Below, piece after piece: positions 1 through 6,034 of a stretch of DNA of 17,389 nucleotides. The notes beneath the pieces are model-generated. The model saw only the letters and a program-made list of their open reading frames with translations, did not search any database and had not been told where the DNA came from. The position numbers were made by a program, and so were the translations under genes. This DNA is from CBFIJI01 sp965662885 (GTDB taxonomy: Bacteria; Bacteroidota; Bacteroidia; Flavobacteriales; Flavobacteriaceae): contig CBFIJI010000037.1 in assembly GCA_965662885.1 (NCBI GenBank), positions 1 through 17,389 on the forward strand, in the 5' to 3' direction. How positions within the stretch are numbered: position 1 is the stretch's first letter; each line of letters starts with the position of its first letter.

Positions 1-462
1 ATCAAAGGTTTTTGTGATAAAAGATTGACCGCCAAAACCAGGGTTAACACTCATTAAACAAACCAGGTCAAGATCATTTAAGATAGGTTTCAAATGGGTA
101 ACGGGTGTATGTGGGTTGATGGCAACACCAGCTTGCATTCCCGCAGCTTTAATCTTTTGAATCGTACTATGCAGATGATTACAAGCTTCGTAGTGAACGG
201 TTAAAACAGAAGCTCCTAATGCTGCAAATGTTTCGATATAGCGTTCAGGTTCAACAATCATCAAGTGGACATCTAAGGGTTTTAAAGCGTGTTCTTGAAT
301 GGCTTTTAAAACAGGCATACCATATGATATATTGGGTACAAACACACCATCCATGATGTCGATATGAAACCAATCAGCTTGACTTTTATTAAGCATTTCG
401 CAGTCCCTTTGAAGGTTTCCAAAGTCTGCTGCTAGAACGGAGGGTGCTATGAGTGTTGACAT
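1..462 (-). CDS. rpe: Ribulose-phosphate 3-epimerase, partial (C-terminus beyond the left edge)
   Basis: Interconverts ribulose 5-phosphate and xylulose 5-phosphate in the pentose phosphate pathway, in the cytosol. The frame reads leftward from ATG at 460-462 and stays open to base 1, giving 154 codons of a protein usually near 215-220 residues, so about the last third is missing. Visible family landmarks are the N-terminal APSVLAADFGNL strand, the metal-binding HIDIMDGVFVPN segment, DVHLMI (second metal-ligand histidine), VHYEA, and LMSVNPGFGGQSF near the cut, the phosphate-binding signature of these TIM barrels. It lies downstream of rpoD on the same strand, with a strong terminator between them (480-508), so it probably has its own promoter in the 49-base gap, although no clear TAnnTTTG box is visible there. 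Identification is secure from the motifs. Confidence 0.96.
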   Translation of the reverse strand, partial: MSTLIAPSVLAADFGNLQRDCEMLNKSQADWFHIDIMDGVFVPNISYGMPVLKAIQEHALKPLDVHLMIVEPERYIETFAALGASVLTVHYEACNHLHSTIQKIKAAGMQAGVAINPHTPVTHLKPILNDLDLVCLMSVNPGFGGQSFITKTFD

Positions 463-479
463 AAGTATAACATTGTTTA

Positions 480-508
480 AAGAAAAAGGCAGCCTGAAGG
501 CTGCCTTT
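480..508 (-). terminator. Intrinsic terminator after rpoD
   Basis: Read leftward, the sequence forms a perfect 10-bp stem AAAGGCAGCC / GGCTGCCTTT around a 4-base loop, followed by TTTTTCTT. It starts 4 bases after the rpoD stop codon, the expected place for a rho-independent terminator, and separates rpoD from rpe. Confidence 0.88.
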
Positions 509-511
509 GTA

Positions 512-1375
512 TTATCCTAAATAGGTTTTAAGAATTTTACTCCTAGAGGTATGTTTTAATCTTCGGATTGCTTTTTCTTTAATTTGTCTTACGCGCTCTC
601 GGGTTAAATCAAATGTTTCACCAATTTCTTCTAAGGTCATGGCATGTTGATTGGCCAATCCAAAATAAAGTCGAACAACATCTGCTTCTCGAGGGGTAAG
701 TGTTTCAAGGGCTCTCTCTATTTCTGTTCGAAGTGACTCATGAAGTAATGTTCTGTCTGGGTTAGGTGATTCACCACTATTCAAGACATCGTAGAGGTTT
801 GAATCTTCTCCTTCAACCAAGGGAGCGTCCATAGATACATGGCGTCCAGAATTCTTTAACGATTCTTTGACATCATTAATAGTCATGTCCAATTCTTTAG
901 CAATTTCTTCAGCAGAAGGCGCACGTTCATGGGCTTGCTCTAAAAAGGCATAAGTTTTATTGATTTTATTAATAGAACCAATTTTATTTAAAGGCAAACG
1001 TACAATTCGCGATTGTTCAGCAAGTGCTTGAAGAATGGATTGTCTGATCCACCATACCGCATAGGAAATAAATTTAAATCCACGGGTTTCATCAAAACGT
1101 TGCGCGGCTTTGATCAAACCAAGGTTTCCTTCATTGATCAAATCAGGTAATGTCAAGCCTTGATTTTGGTATTGTTTGGCTACGGAAACCACAAAACGAA
1201 GATTGGCTTTGGTTAATTTTTCTAGGGCAATTTGATCTCCTGCTTTAATGCGTTGTGCCAATTCCACTTCTTCCTCGGCAGTAATCAAGTCCACCTTTCC
1301 AATCTCTTGTAAATATTTGTCTAACGACGCTGTTTCTCTGTTGGTAACCTGTTTGGTAATTTTTAATTGTCTCAT
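512..1375 (-). CDS. rpoD: Primary (housekeeping) RNA polymerase sigma factor, Bacteroidota type
   Basis: Directs RNA polymerase to housekeeping promoters. At 287 residues it is much shorter than the E. coli protein (613) because region 1.1 and the non-conserved insert are absent, as is normal for Bacteroidota primary sigma factors. Region 1.2 spans about residues 16-44. Region 2 spans about 53-118, with the core-binding LPDLINEGNLGLIKA segment and the -10-recognition helix FKFISYAVWWIRQSI (100-114). Region 3 spans about 130-180. Region 4 spans about 222-275, with the helix-turn-helix TLEEIGETFDLTRERVRQIK (247-266). The start is ATG. A purine-rich AAGAGGA lies about 11 bases upstream, one of the few Shine-Dalgarno-like sites here. 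It is transcribed leftward behind the pnp terminator, so its own promoter should lie near 1376-1410, but no good TAnnTTTG match is visible there. The TAnnTTTG boxes elsewhere in the window are the kind this sigma type is known to read. Confidence 0.97.
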   Translation of the reverse strand: MRQLKITKQVTNRETASLDKYLQEIGKVDLITAEEEVELAQRIKAGDQIALEKLTKANLRFVVSVAKQYQNQGLTLPDLINEGNLGLIKAAQRFDETRGFKFISYAVWWIRQSILQALAEQSRIVRLPLNKIGSINKINKTYAFLEQAHERAPSAEEIAKELDMTINDVKESLKNSGRHVSMDAPLVEGEDSNLYDVLNSGESPNPDRTLLHESLRTEIERALETLTPREADVVRLYFGLANQHAMTLEEIGETFDLTRERVRQIKEKAIRRLKHTSRSKILKTYLG

Positions 1376-1406
1376 ATATAGCTGTCCTCTTAATTCTTAT
1401 ACGTAG

Positions 1407-1443
1407 AAAACCCAATAATGTTTCACGTTATTGGGTTTTTTTT
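1407..1443 (-). terminator. Intrinsic terminator after pnp, possibly bidirectional
   Basis: A 12-bp perfect stem, AAAACCCAATAA / TTATTGGGTTTT, encloses a 9-base loop 20 bases past the pnp stop codon. Read leftward it ends in TTTTCT. Read rightward it ends in eight T residues (1436-1443), so the better T-tract is on the strand without a gene. It lies inside the pnp-rpoD gap and should insulate rpoD from pnp read-through. Confidence 0.8.
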
Positions 1444-1462
1444 AAAAGAATTTAATTTATTG

Positions 1463-3580
1463 TTACTTTTTTCTTTCTGGACGCGGTAACAACGCTTTTC
1501 GGGAAACTTTTTGTTTCCGTGTTTTAGGATCAATTCCAAAGTATTTAACGTCTAATTCCTCATTCATTTTTAAAACATCAGAGGGGTTTTCCGTTCTTTC
1601 CCATGCAATTTCTGACACGTGAAGTAAAACTTCTTTTCCGGGTCGGAATTCAACAACTGCACCAAAATCCAATAGTTTCACTACTTTGACTTTATAGATT
1701 TCTCCAACAACTGGACTGAAAGTAATGTTTTCAATTTTTTGGATGACACTATCAATCATTTCCTGATCTACCCCAAGAATTTCAACAATTCCCATTTCGT
1801 TTTCTTCTTCGATAACAATGGTAGTTCCTGTTTCTTTTTGCATTTCTTGGATTACTTTTCCACCAGGTCCAATTACTGCACCGATGAACTCTCCTGGAAT
1901 AGTTAATTTAACCATTTTAGGGGCATGTGCCTTAACATTGTCTTCTGGAGCACTTATACTTTCCGTCAGTTTTTCAAGAATATGTAATCGTCCAGCACGA
2001 GCTTGTTCCAAAGCTTGAACTAAAATTTCATAGGATAAACCTTTAATTTTGATATCCATTTGACATGCAGTAATACCGTCCTCTGTTCCTGTTACTTTAA
2101 AATCCATATCACCCAAGTGATCTTCATCACCAAGGATATCAGAAAGAACAGCAAATCGTTCACCATCGGAAATTAATCCCATAGCAATTCCTGAAACAGG
2201 CTTAGTAATTTTTACTCCAGCATCCATTAAGGCCATTGTTCCTGCACATACAGTTGCCATAGAAGAAGAACCGTTGGATTCTAAAACTTCAGATACGACT
2301 CGAACGGTATAGGGACAGTCATCAGGCATCACTTTTTTAAGTGCACGTTGTGCCAAGTTTCCATGACCAATTTCACGTCGAGAAGTTCCACGAAGTGGAC
2401 GGGCTTCTCCCGTACAAAAAGGAGGGAAGTTGTAATGTAAGTAAAAGGATTCTTCTCCTTGGTTGGTTGGAGAATCAATAATGTTTGCCTCTCTAGAAGT
2501 TCCAAGAGTAACCGTGGCTAACGCCTGTGTTTCTCCTCTTGTAAATACCGATGATCCATGGGTTGATGGAAGATAATTGACTTCACACCAAATAGGTCGA
2601 ATTTCATCTGTTTGTCTTCCATCTAGTCGAATACCCTCTTCTAAAACGACATTACGAACCGCTTCTTTTTGGGCTGCACTGAAATATTTTGATATAAGAC
2701 CACTTTTCTCTTCTAGTTCTTCTTCTGAAAACAGCGCTGAAACATCCTCTTTTACTTGAGAAAATTGTTCTCCACGTTCTTGTTTAGAAGTTCCTGCTTT
2801 GGCAATATCAAAACATCTTTGGTAGGCAGCTTCGTGAATTTGTGCTTTTAGTGCATCATCACTTTCTTCCCCTTCGTATTCGCGAGTTTCTTTTTTTCCT
2901 ACTTGAGCAACTAATTTATTTTGTGCTTCAATTTGTAATTTAAGGGCTTCATGGCCAAATTTAATAGCATCTGCCATTTCTTTTTCAGAGACTTCATCAA
3001 ATTCTCCTTCAACCATTGCTACAGAATCTGCACTTGCTCCGATCATAATGTCCATGTCACATGCATCTAATTGAGCTCTGCTTGGATTGATGATAAATGC
3101 ACCATTTAAACGTCCAACACGGACTTCAGATATCGGATATTCAAAAGGGATATCAGAAAGTTGAATCACTGTTGAGGCAGCGAGACCTGCTAATGCGTCA
3201 GGCATTACGTCTTCATCATGTGACATCAACTGAATCATTACTTGTGTTTCAGCATGATAGTCTTTTGGAAATAAAGGACGTAATACGCGATCCACGAGTC
3301 GCATAGTTAAGATTTCATCGTTACTTGGACGTGCTTCTCGTTTAAAAAAGCCACCGGGAAAACGACCAGCAGACGCAAATTTTTCTCGGTAATCAACCGT
3401 GAGTGGTAAAAAATCAACAGGGCTTGCTTTTCTTGCGGATACAACTGTAGCTAGAAGCATACAGTCCCCCATTCTTATAACTGCTGAACCGTCAGCTTGT
3501 TTGGCTAGTTTGCCAGTTTCAATACTAATTGTTCTACCATCTTCAAGATGGATTTCTTCAATAAATGTTTTTGGAATCAT
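1463..3580 (-). CDS. pnp: Polyribonucleotide nucleotidyltransferase (PNPase)
   Basis: Phosphorolytic 3'-to-5' exoribonuclease of the RNA decay machinery; it also adds 3' tails. At 705 residues all domains are present: first RNase PH core (about 10-225, with the RNA-contact motif GFFKREARPS at 77-86), helical linker (about 230-315), second catalytic RNase PH core (about 316-545), KH domain (about 555-620, GPGG loop at 571-574) and S1 domain (about 625-695). The catalytic segment GDEDHLGDMDFKV (484-496) keeps the aspartates and lysine matching E. coli Asp486, Asp492 and Lys494. The tail after S1 is very short (ends PERKK), without the acidic or basic extension seen in many homologues. It follows rpsO by 97 bases on the same strand, the classic rpsO-pnp order. 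No convincing promoter box was found in that gap, so co-transcription with rpsO is likely. ATG start. Confidence 0.98.
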   Translation of the reverse strand: MIPKTFIEEIHLEDGRTISIETGKLAKQADGSAVIRMGDCMLLATVVSARKASPVDFLPLTVDYREKFASAGRFPGGFFKREARPSNDEILTMRLVDRVLRPLFPKDYHAETQVMIQLMSHDEDVMPDALAGLAASTVIQLSDIPFEYPISEVRVGRLNGAFIINPSRAQLDACDMDIMIGASADSVAMVEGEFDEVSEKEMADAIKFGHEALKLQIEAQNKLVAQVGKKETREYEGEESDDALKAQIHEAAYQRCFDIAKAGTSKQERGEQFSQVKEDVSALFSEEELEEKSGLISKYFSAAQKEAVRNVVLEEGIRLDGRQTDEIRPIWCEVNYLPSTHGSSVFTRGETQALATVTLGTSREANIIDSPTNQGEESFYLHYNFPPFCTGEARPLRGTSRREIGHGNLAQRALKKVMPDDCPYTVRVVSEVLESNGSSSMATVCAGTMALMDAGVKITKPVSGIAMGLISDGERFAVLSDILGDEDHLGDMDFKVTGTEDGITACQMDIKIKGLSYEILVQALEQARAGRLHILEKLTESISAPEDNVKAHAPKMVKLTIPGEFIGAVIGPGGKVIQEMQKETGTTIVIEEENEMGIVEILGVDQEMIDSVIQKIENITFSPVVGEIYKVKVVKLLDFGAVVEFRPGKEVLLHVSEIAWERTENPSDVLKMNEELDVKYFGIDPKTRKQKVSRKALLPRPERKK

Positions 3581-3667
3581 TTTTCTTTTTTTGGTTTAAC
3601 CTAAAAGTTGTTGTGTGTTGTTAGGGCAACCAATGAAAAACGATACTTCAGCTTTTTATGTATAGGA

Positions 3668-3685
3668 GTAAGTTTGCTTACTTAC
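3668..3685 (-). other. Small hairpin over the rpsO stop codon
   Basis: A perfect 6-bp inverted repeat GTAAGT / ACTTAC with a 6-base loop covers the rpsO stop codon. No T-tract follows, so it is not an intrinsic terminator. It could be an RNA processing or stability element between rpsO and pnp, by analogy with the processed rpsO-pnp transcript of E. coli. That role is inference, and a 6-bp AT-rich repeat can occur by chance. Confidence 0.3.
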
Positions 3686-3947
3686 GTAAACCTAATTCTT
3701 TAATAATTGCACGATAACGTTCGATATCCTTACTTTTCAAATAGTCCAAAAGACTTCTTCTTTTTCCAACTAAACGAACTAAGGAACGCTCAGTATTAAA
3801 GTCTTTTCTATTGGATTTTAAATGTTCAGAAAGGTGTTGAATTCGATGAGTAAATAAAGCAATTTGTCCTTCTGCGGATCCGGTATCTTTTTCAGATTTA
3901 CCGTGTTTTTTAAAAATTCCTTCTTTTACATCTTTAGATAAATACAT
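3678..3947 (-). CDS. rpsO: 30S ribosomal protein S15
   Basis: Primary 16S rRNA-binding protein of the small-subunit platform; also makes inter-subunit bridge contacts. The 89 residues match the usual length exactly. Visible signatures are the N-terminal KHGKSEKDTGSAEGQIALFT (residues 14-33), which includes the rRNA three-way-junction contacts, and the conserved LVRLVGKRRSLLDYLKSKD block (57-75). ATG start at 3945-3947, with no Shine-Dalgarno sequence. A good promoter (3991-4020) gives a leader of roughly 40 bases. In E. coli S15 represses its own translation through a pseudoknot; I did not identify an equivalent fold here. It is followed by pnp on the same strand. Confidence 0.98.
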   Translation of the reverse strand: MYLSKDVKEGIFKKHGKSEKDTGSAEGQIALFTHRIQHLSEHLKSNRKDFNTERSLVRLVGKRRSLLDYLKSKDIERYRAIIKELGLRK

Positions 3948-3990
3948 GCCAATATTGTTTTAATGATTATTATGTAATTTTTATGCGGTG

Positions 3991-4020
3991 CAAATATACT
4001 CTTAAAGTTTAATTCTCAAT
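3991..4020 (-). promoter_or_regulatory. Promoter of rpsO(-pnp), Bacteroidota consensus
   Basis: Read leftward, ATTG at 4017-4020 (-33 element, consensus TTTG) and TATATTTG at 3991-3998 (-7 element, consensus TAnnTTTG) are separated by 18 bases, within the usual spacing. Predicted transcription start is near 3986, about 39 bases before the ATG. It is the best two-part promoter in the window. Confidence 0.75.
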
Positions 4021-4029
4021 GCTTATTAC

Positions 4030-4042
4030 CCGATTTTATCGG
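4030..4042 (-). other. Short hairpin with the accD stop codon inside it
   Basis: CCGAT-AAA-ATCGG forms a 5-bp stem with a 3-base loop, and the TAA stop of accD lies across the stem and loop. No T-tract follows, so it is at best a weak terminator or 3'-end stabiliser. Only 10 bases separate it from the -33 box of the rpsO promoter. Confidence 0.3.
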
Positions 4043-4890
4043 ATGGGACGGTTGAGTATTAAATCCAAATAGAGGTTTATTTTATTTTTTAGCTCTTTAC
4101 GATGGCTAATAAAATCCAAAAAACCCTTTTCCAATTGAAATTCACTGGTTTGGAATCCTTCTGGGAGTTCTTTTCCAGTGGTATCTTTAACCACACGAGG
4201 TCCAGCAAAAGCGATTAATGCTCCAGGTTCTGCAATATTAATATCTCCAAGCATTGCATACGATGCCGTAGTCCCTCCAGTTGTTGGATCCGTGCATAAA
4301 GAAATATAAGGCAGCTTTGCATCCGCTAACTCAGTAAGCTTTGCGGCAGTTTTTGCCATTTGCATTAGCGAAGTTGCAGATTCCATCATACGAGCTCCAC
4401 CAGATTTGGAAATTACCAAAAGGGGAATTTTTCGTTTTATAGCAGCATCAGTAGCTCGTGCAATTTTTTCACCAACAACGGAACCCATTGAACCTCCAAT
4501 GAAGCGAAAATCCATACAAGCAATAACTATTTCTTTGCCTTTTGACTTCCCGACTCCAGTTCTTATGGCGTCTTTTAGCCCAGTTTTTTTGGTCGCATCT
4601 TCAAGCCGAAAGCTATACTTTTTTGAGTCTTCAAATTTTAAAAAATCTTTTGATTTTAGATTTGAATCCAATTCCTCATACACTCCTTTATCAAAAAGTA
4701 TCTCAAAGTACTCTTTGCTCCCGATATGAACATGGTAACCGTCTTCAGGACTAACATATTGGTTTTGAATTAACTCCTGCGCCTCAATTACTTTTCCAGT
4801 TGGCGTTTTGTACCAAAGACCTTTAGGAATATCCTTTTTTTCCTCCGTTTTGGTTTGAATTCCTTTTTCACTTCGTTTAAACCAACTCAT
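4036..4890 (-). CDS. accD: Acetyl-CoA carboxylase carboxyltransferase subunit beta, without zinc-ribbon cysteines
   Basis: With AccA it forms the carboxyltransferase that moves the carboxyl group from biotin-BCCP to acetyl-CoA, giving malonyl-CoA, the first step of fatty-acid synthesis in the cytosol. The length, 284 residues, is normal for bacterial AccD. The crotonase-like core is complete, with the oxyanion and acyl-CoA elements SKSGGARMMES (161-171) and DPTTGGTTASYAMLGD (201-216), and EPGALIAFAGPRV (221-233). The N-terminal domain can still be aligned (GLWYKTPTGKV at 24-34, VSPEDGYHVHIG at 46-57), but all four zinc-binding cysteines of the E. coli protein are gone, replaced by Thr, a gap, Ser and Asp. 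From memory this holds across flavobacterial AccD proteins, so it is probably a lineage trait, not damage. It lies 37 bases after fbaA, with its own TATATTTG box in the gap. ATG start. Confidence 0.95.
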   Translation of the reverse strand: MSWFKRSEKGIQTKTEEKKDIPKGLWYKTPTGKVIEAQELIQNQYVSPEDGYHVHIGSKEYFEILFDKGVYEELDSNLKSKDFLKFEDSKKYSFRLEDATKKTGLKDAIRTGVGKSKGKEIVIACMDFRFIGGSMGSVVGEKIARATDAAIKRKIPLLVISKSGGARMMESATSLMQMAKTAAKLTELADAKLPYISLCTDPTTGGTTASYAMLGDINIAEPGALIAFAGPRVVKDTTGKELPEGFQTSEFQLEKGFLDFISHRKELKNKINLYLDLILNRPIR

Positions 4891-4908
4891 TGTGTTCTAG
4901 TTTATTGT

Positions 4909-4916
4909 CAAATATA
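4909..4916 (-). promoter_or_regulatory. -7 box TATATTTG upstream of accD
   Basis: An exact TAnnTTTG match on the minus strand in the 37-base fbaA-accD gap, 18 bases before the accD ATG. No TTG was found at the right distance for a -33 element, so it may be a weak or secondary promoter, with accD also reached from fbaA. Confidence 0.5.
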
Positions 4917-4927
4917 TAAAAAGGATA

Positions 4928-5995
4928 TTACAGTGTATTGACATTGTTTAAATCCTCAAAGGCTTTTGTCAAACGCTTTTTAAAGGTTTCCTCTCCCAAA
5001 CGTAACCACTTTCTTGGATCGTAGTATTTTTTGTTTGGATTTTCAGCACCCTCAGGATTTCCAATTTGTTTTCTGAGGTATTCAAGTTTACTTTCTATAT
5101 AGTCTCTAACTCCTTCTAAAAATGCAAACTGTAAATCAGTGTCGATATTCATCTTAATAACGCCATATCCAATGGATTCTCTGATCTCTTCTAAAGTAGA
5201 TCCAGAACCACCATGAAATACAAAGTCAACACTGTTTTCTGGAAGGTTAAATTCTTTGGAAATGTATTCTTGTGAATTTTTTAAAATCTTAGGCGTTAAT
5301 TTTACATTTCCTGGCTTATAAACACCATGTACGTTTCCGAAGGCAGCCGCTACAGTAAATTGGTCACTAACTTCGCTTAACTCTTTGAAGGCATAGGCAA
5401 CTTCTTCCGGTTGGGTATATAATTTGGAAACATCAACATCACTATTGTCGACGCCATCTTCTTCACCACCAGTGATCCCCAATTCAATTTCTAGGGTCAT
5501 ATCCATTTTTTTCATCCGTTTAAGATATTCTTTACAGATGGCAATATTTTCCTCTAAAGGTTCTTCAGATAAGTCAAGCATATGAGAGCTAAAAAGTGAT
5601 TTCCCCGTCTCTTTAAAGAACACTTCACTTGCATCCAAGAGGCCGTCAATCCATGGTAACAAATTTTTAGCGCAGTGATCGGTATGAAGGATAACTGTTG
5701 CTCCATATGCTTCAGCAAGTTCGTGGATATGTTTAGCTCCTGCGATAGACCCGGCTATGGCTGCTTTTTGGTTCTCATTGGAAAGCCCTTTTCCAGCGTT
5801 GAACTGAGCTCCACCATTGGAGAATTGAATAATAACAGGACTGTTAAGTGCTGCTGCCGTTTCTAATACTGCATTAATTGTGTTGTTTCCTGTTACGTTT
5901 ACTGCTGGTAGTGCAAAGGCTTTTTCTTTCGCAAGTTTAAAAACTTCTTGGACTTCTTTTCCAGTTACTACTCCAGGCTTTAATGTGTTTTTCAT
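4928..5995 (-). CDS. fbaA: Class II (zinc-dependent) fructose-bisphosphate aldolase
   Basis: Cleaves fructose 1,6-bisphosphate to dihydroxyacetone phosphate and glyceraldehyde 3-phosphate (glycolysis), or the reverse (gluconeogenesis). With 355 residues it matches the long E. coli FbaA subtype (359). Landmarks: HTDHCAKNLLPW (104-115), carrying the catalytic Asp106 and metal ligand His107; LEIELGITGGEEDGVDN (168-184), with Glu171; the His223 region GNVHGVYKPGNVKL (220-233); FHGGSGS (260-266), with the metal ligand His261; and KMNIDTDLQ (281-289), the phosphate-binding region. I place the start at the ATG at 5993-5995; a TTG codon directly before it (5996-5998) would add one residue and is less likely. 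It lies downstream of tamL with its own TACTTTTG box, and upstream of accD. Confidence 0.97.
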   Translation of the reverse strand: MKNTLKPGVVTGKEVQEVFKLAKEKAFALPAVNVTGNNTINAVLETAAALNSPVIIQFSNGGAQFNAGKGLSNENQKAAIAGSIAGAKHIHELAEAYGATVILHTDHCAKNLLPWIDGLLDASEVFFKETGKSLFSSHMLDLSEEPLEENIAICKEYLKRMKKMDMTLEIELGITGGEEDGVDNSDVDVSKLYTQPEEVAYAFKELSEVSDQFTVAAAFGNVHGVYKPGNVKLTPKILKNSQEYISKEFNLPENSVDFVFHGGSGSTLEEIRESIGYGVIKMNIDTDLQFAFLEGVRDYIESKLEYLRKQIGNPEGAENPNKKYYDPRKWLRLGEETFKKRLTKAFEDLNNVNTL

Positions 5996-6011
5996 CAAAT
6001 AAGGTTTGCGG

Positions 6012-6019
6012 CAAAAGTA
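6012..6019 (-). promoter_or_regulatory. -7 box TACTTTTG upstream of fbaA
   Basis: An exact TAnnTTTG match 16 bases before the fbaA ATG, which predicts a leader of about 12 bases. It is also inside the only gap between tamL and fbaA. No clear -33 TTTG is seen; the upstream sequence is A/T-rich. Confidence 0.55.
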
Positions 6020-6034
6020 TTAAACTTTTTTATT

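Noticed and set aside
2577..2759. Plus-strand open frames inside pnp, including this one
   Set aside because: Antisense frames in a conserved gene with no start context or recognisable product; shadows.
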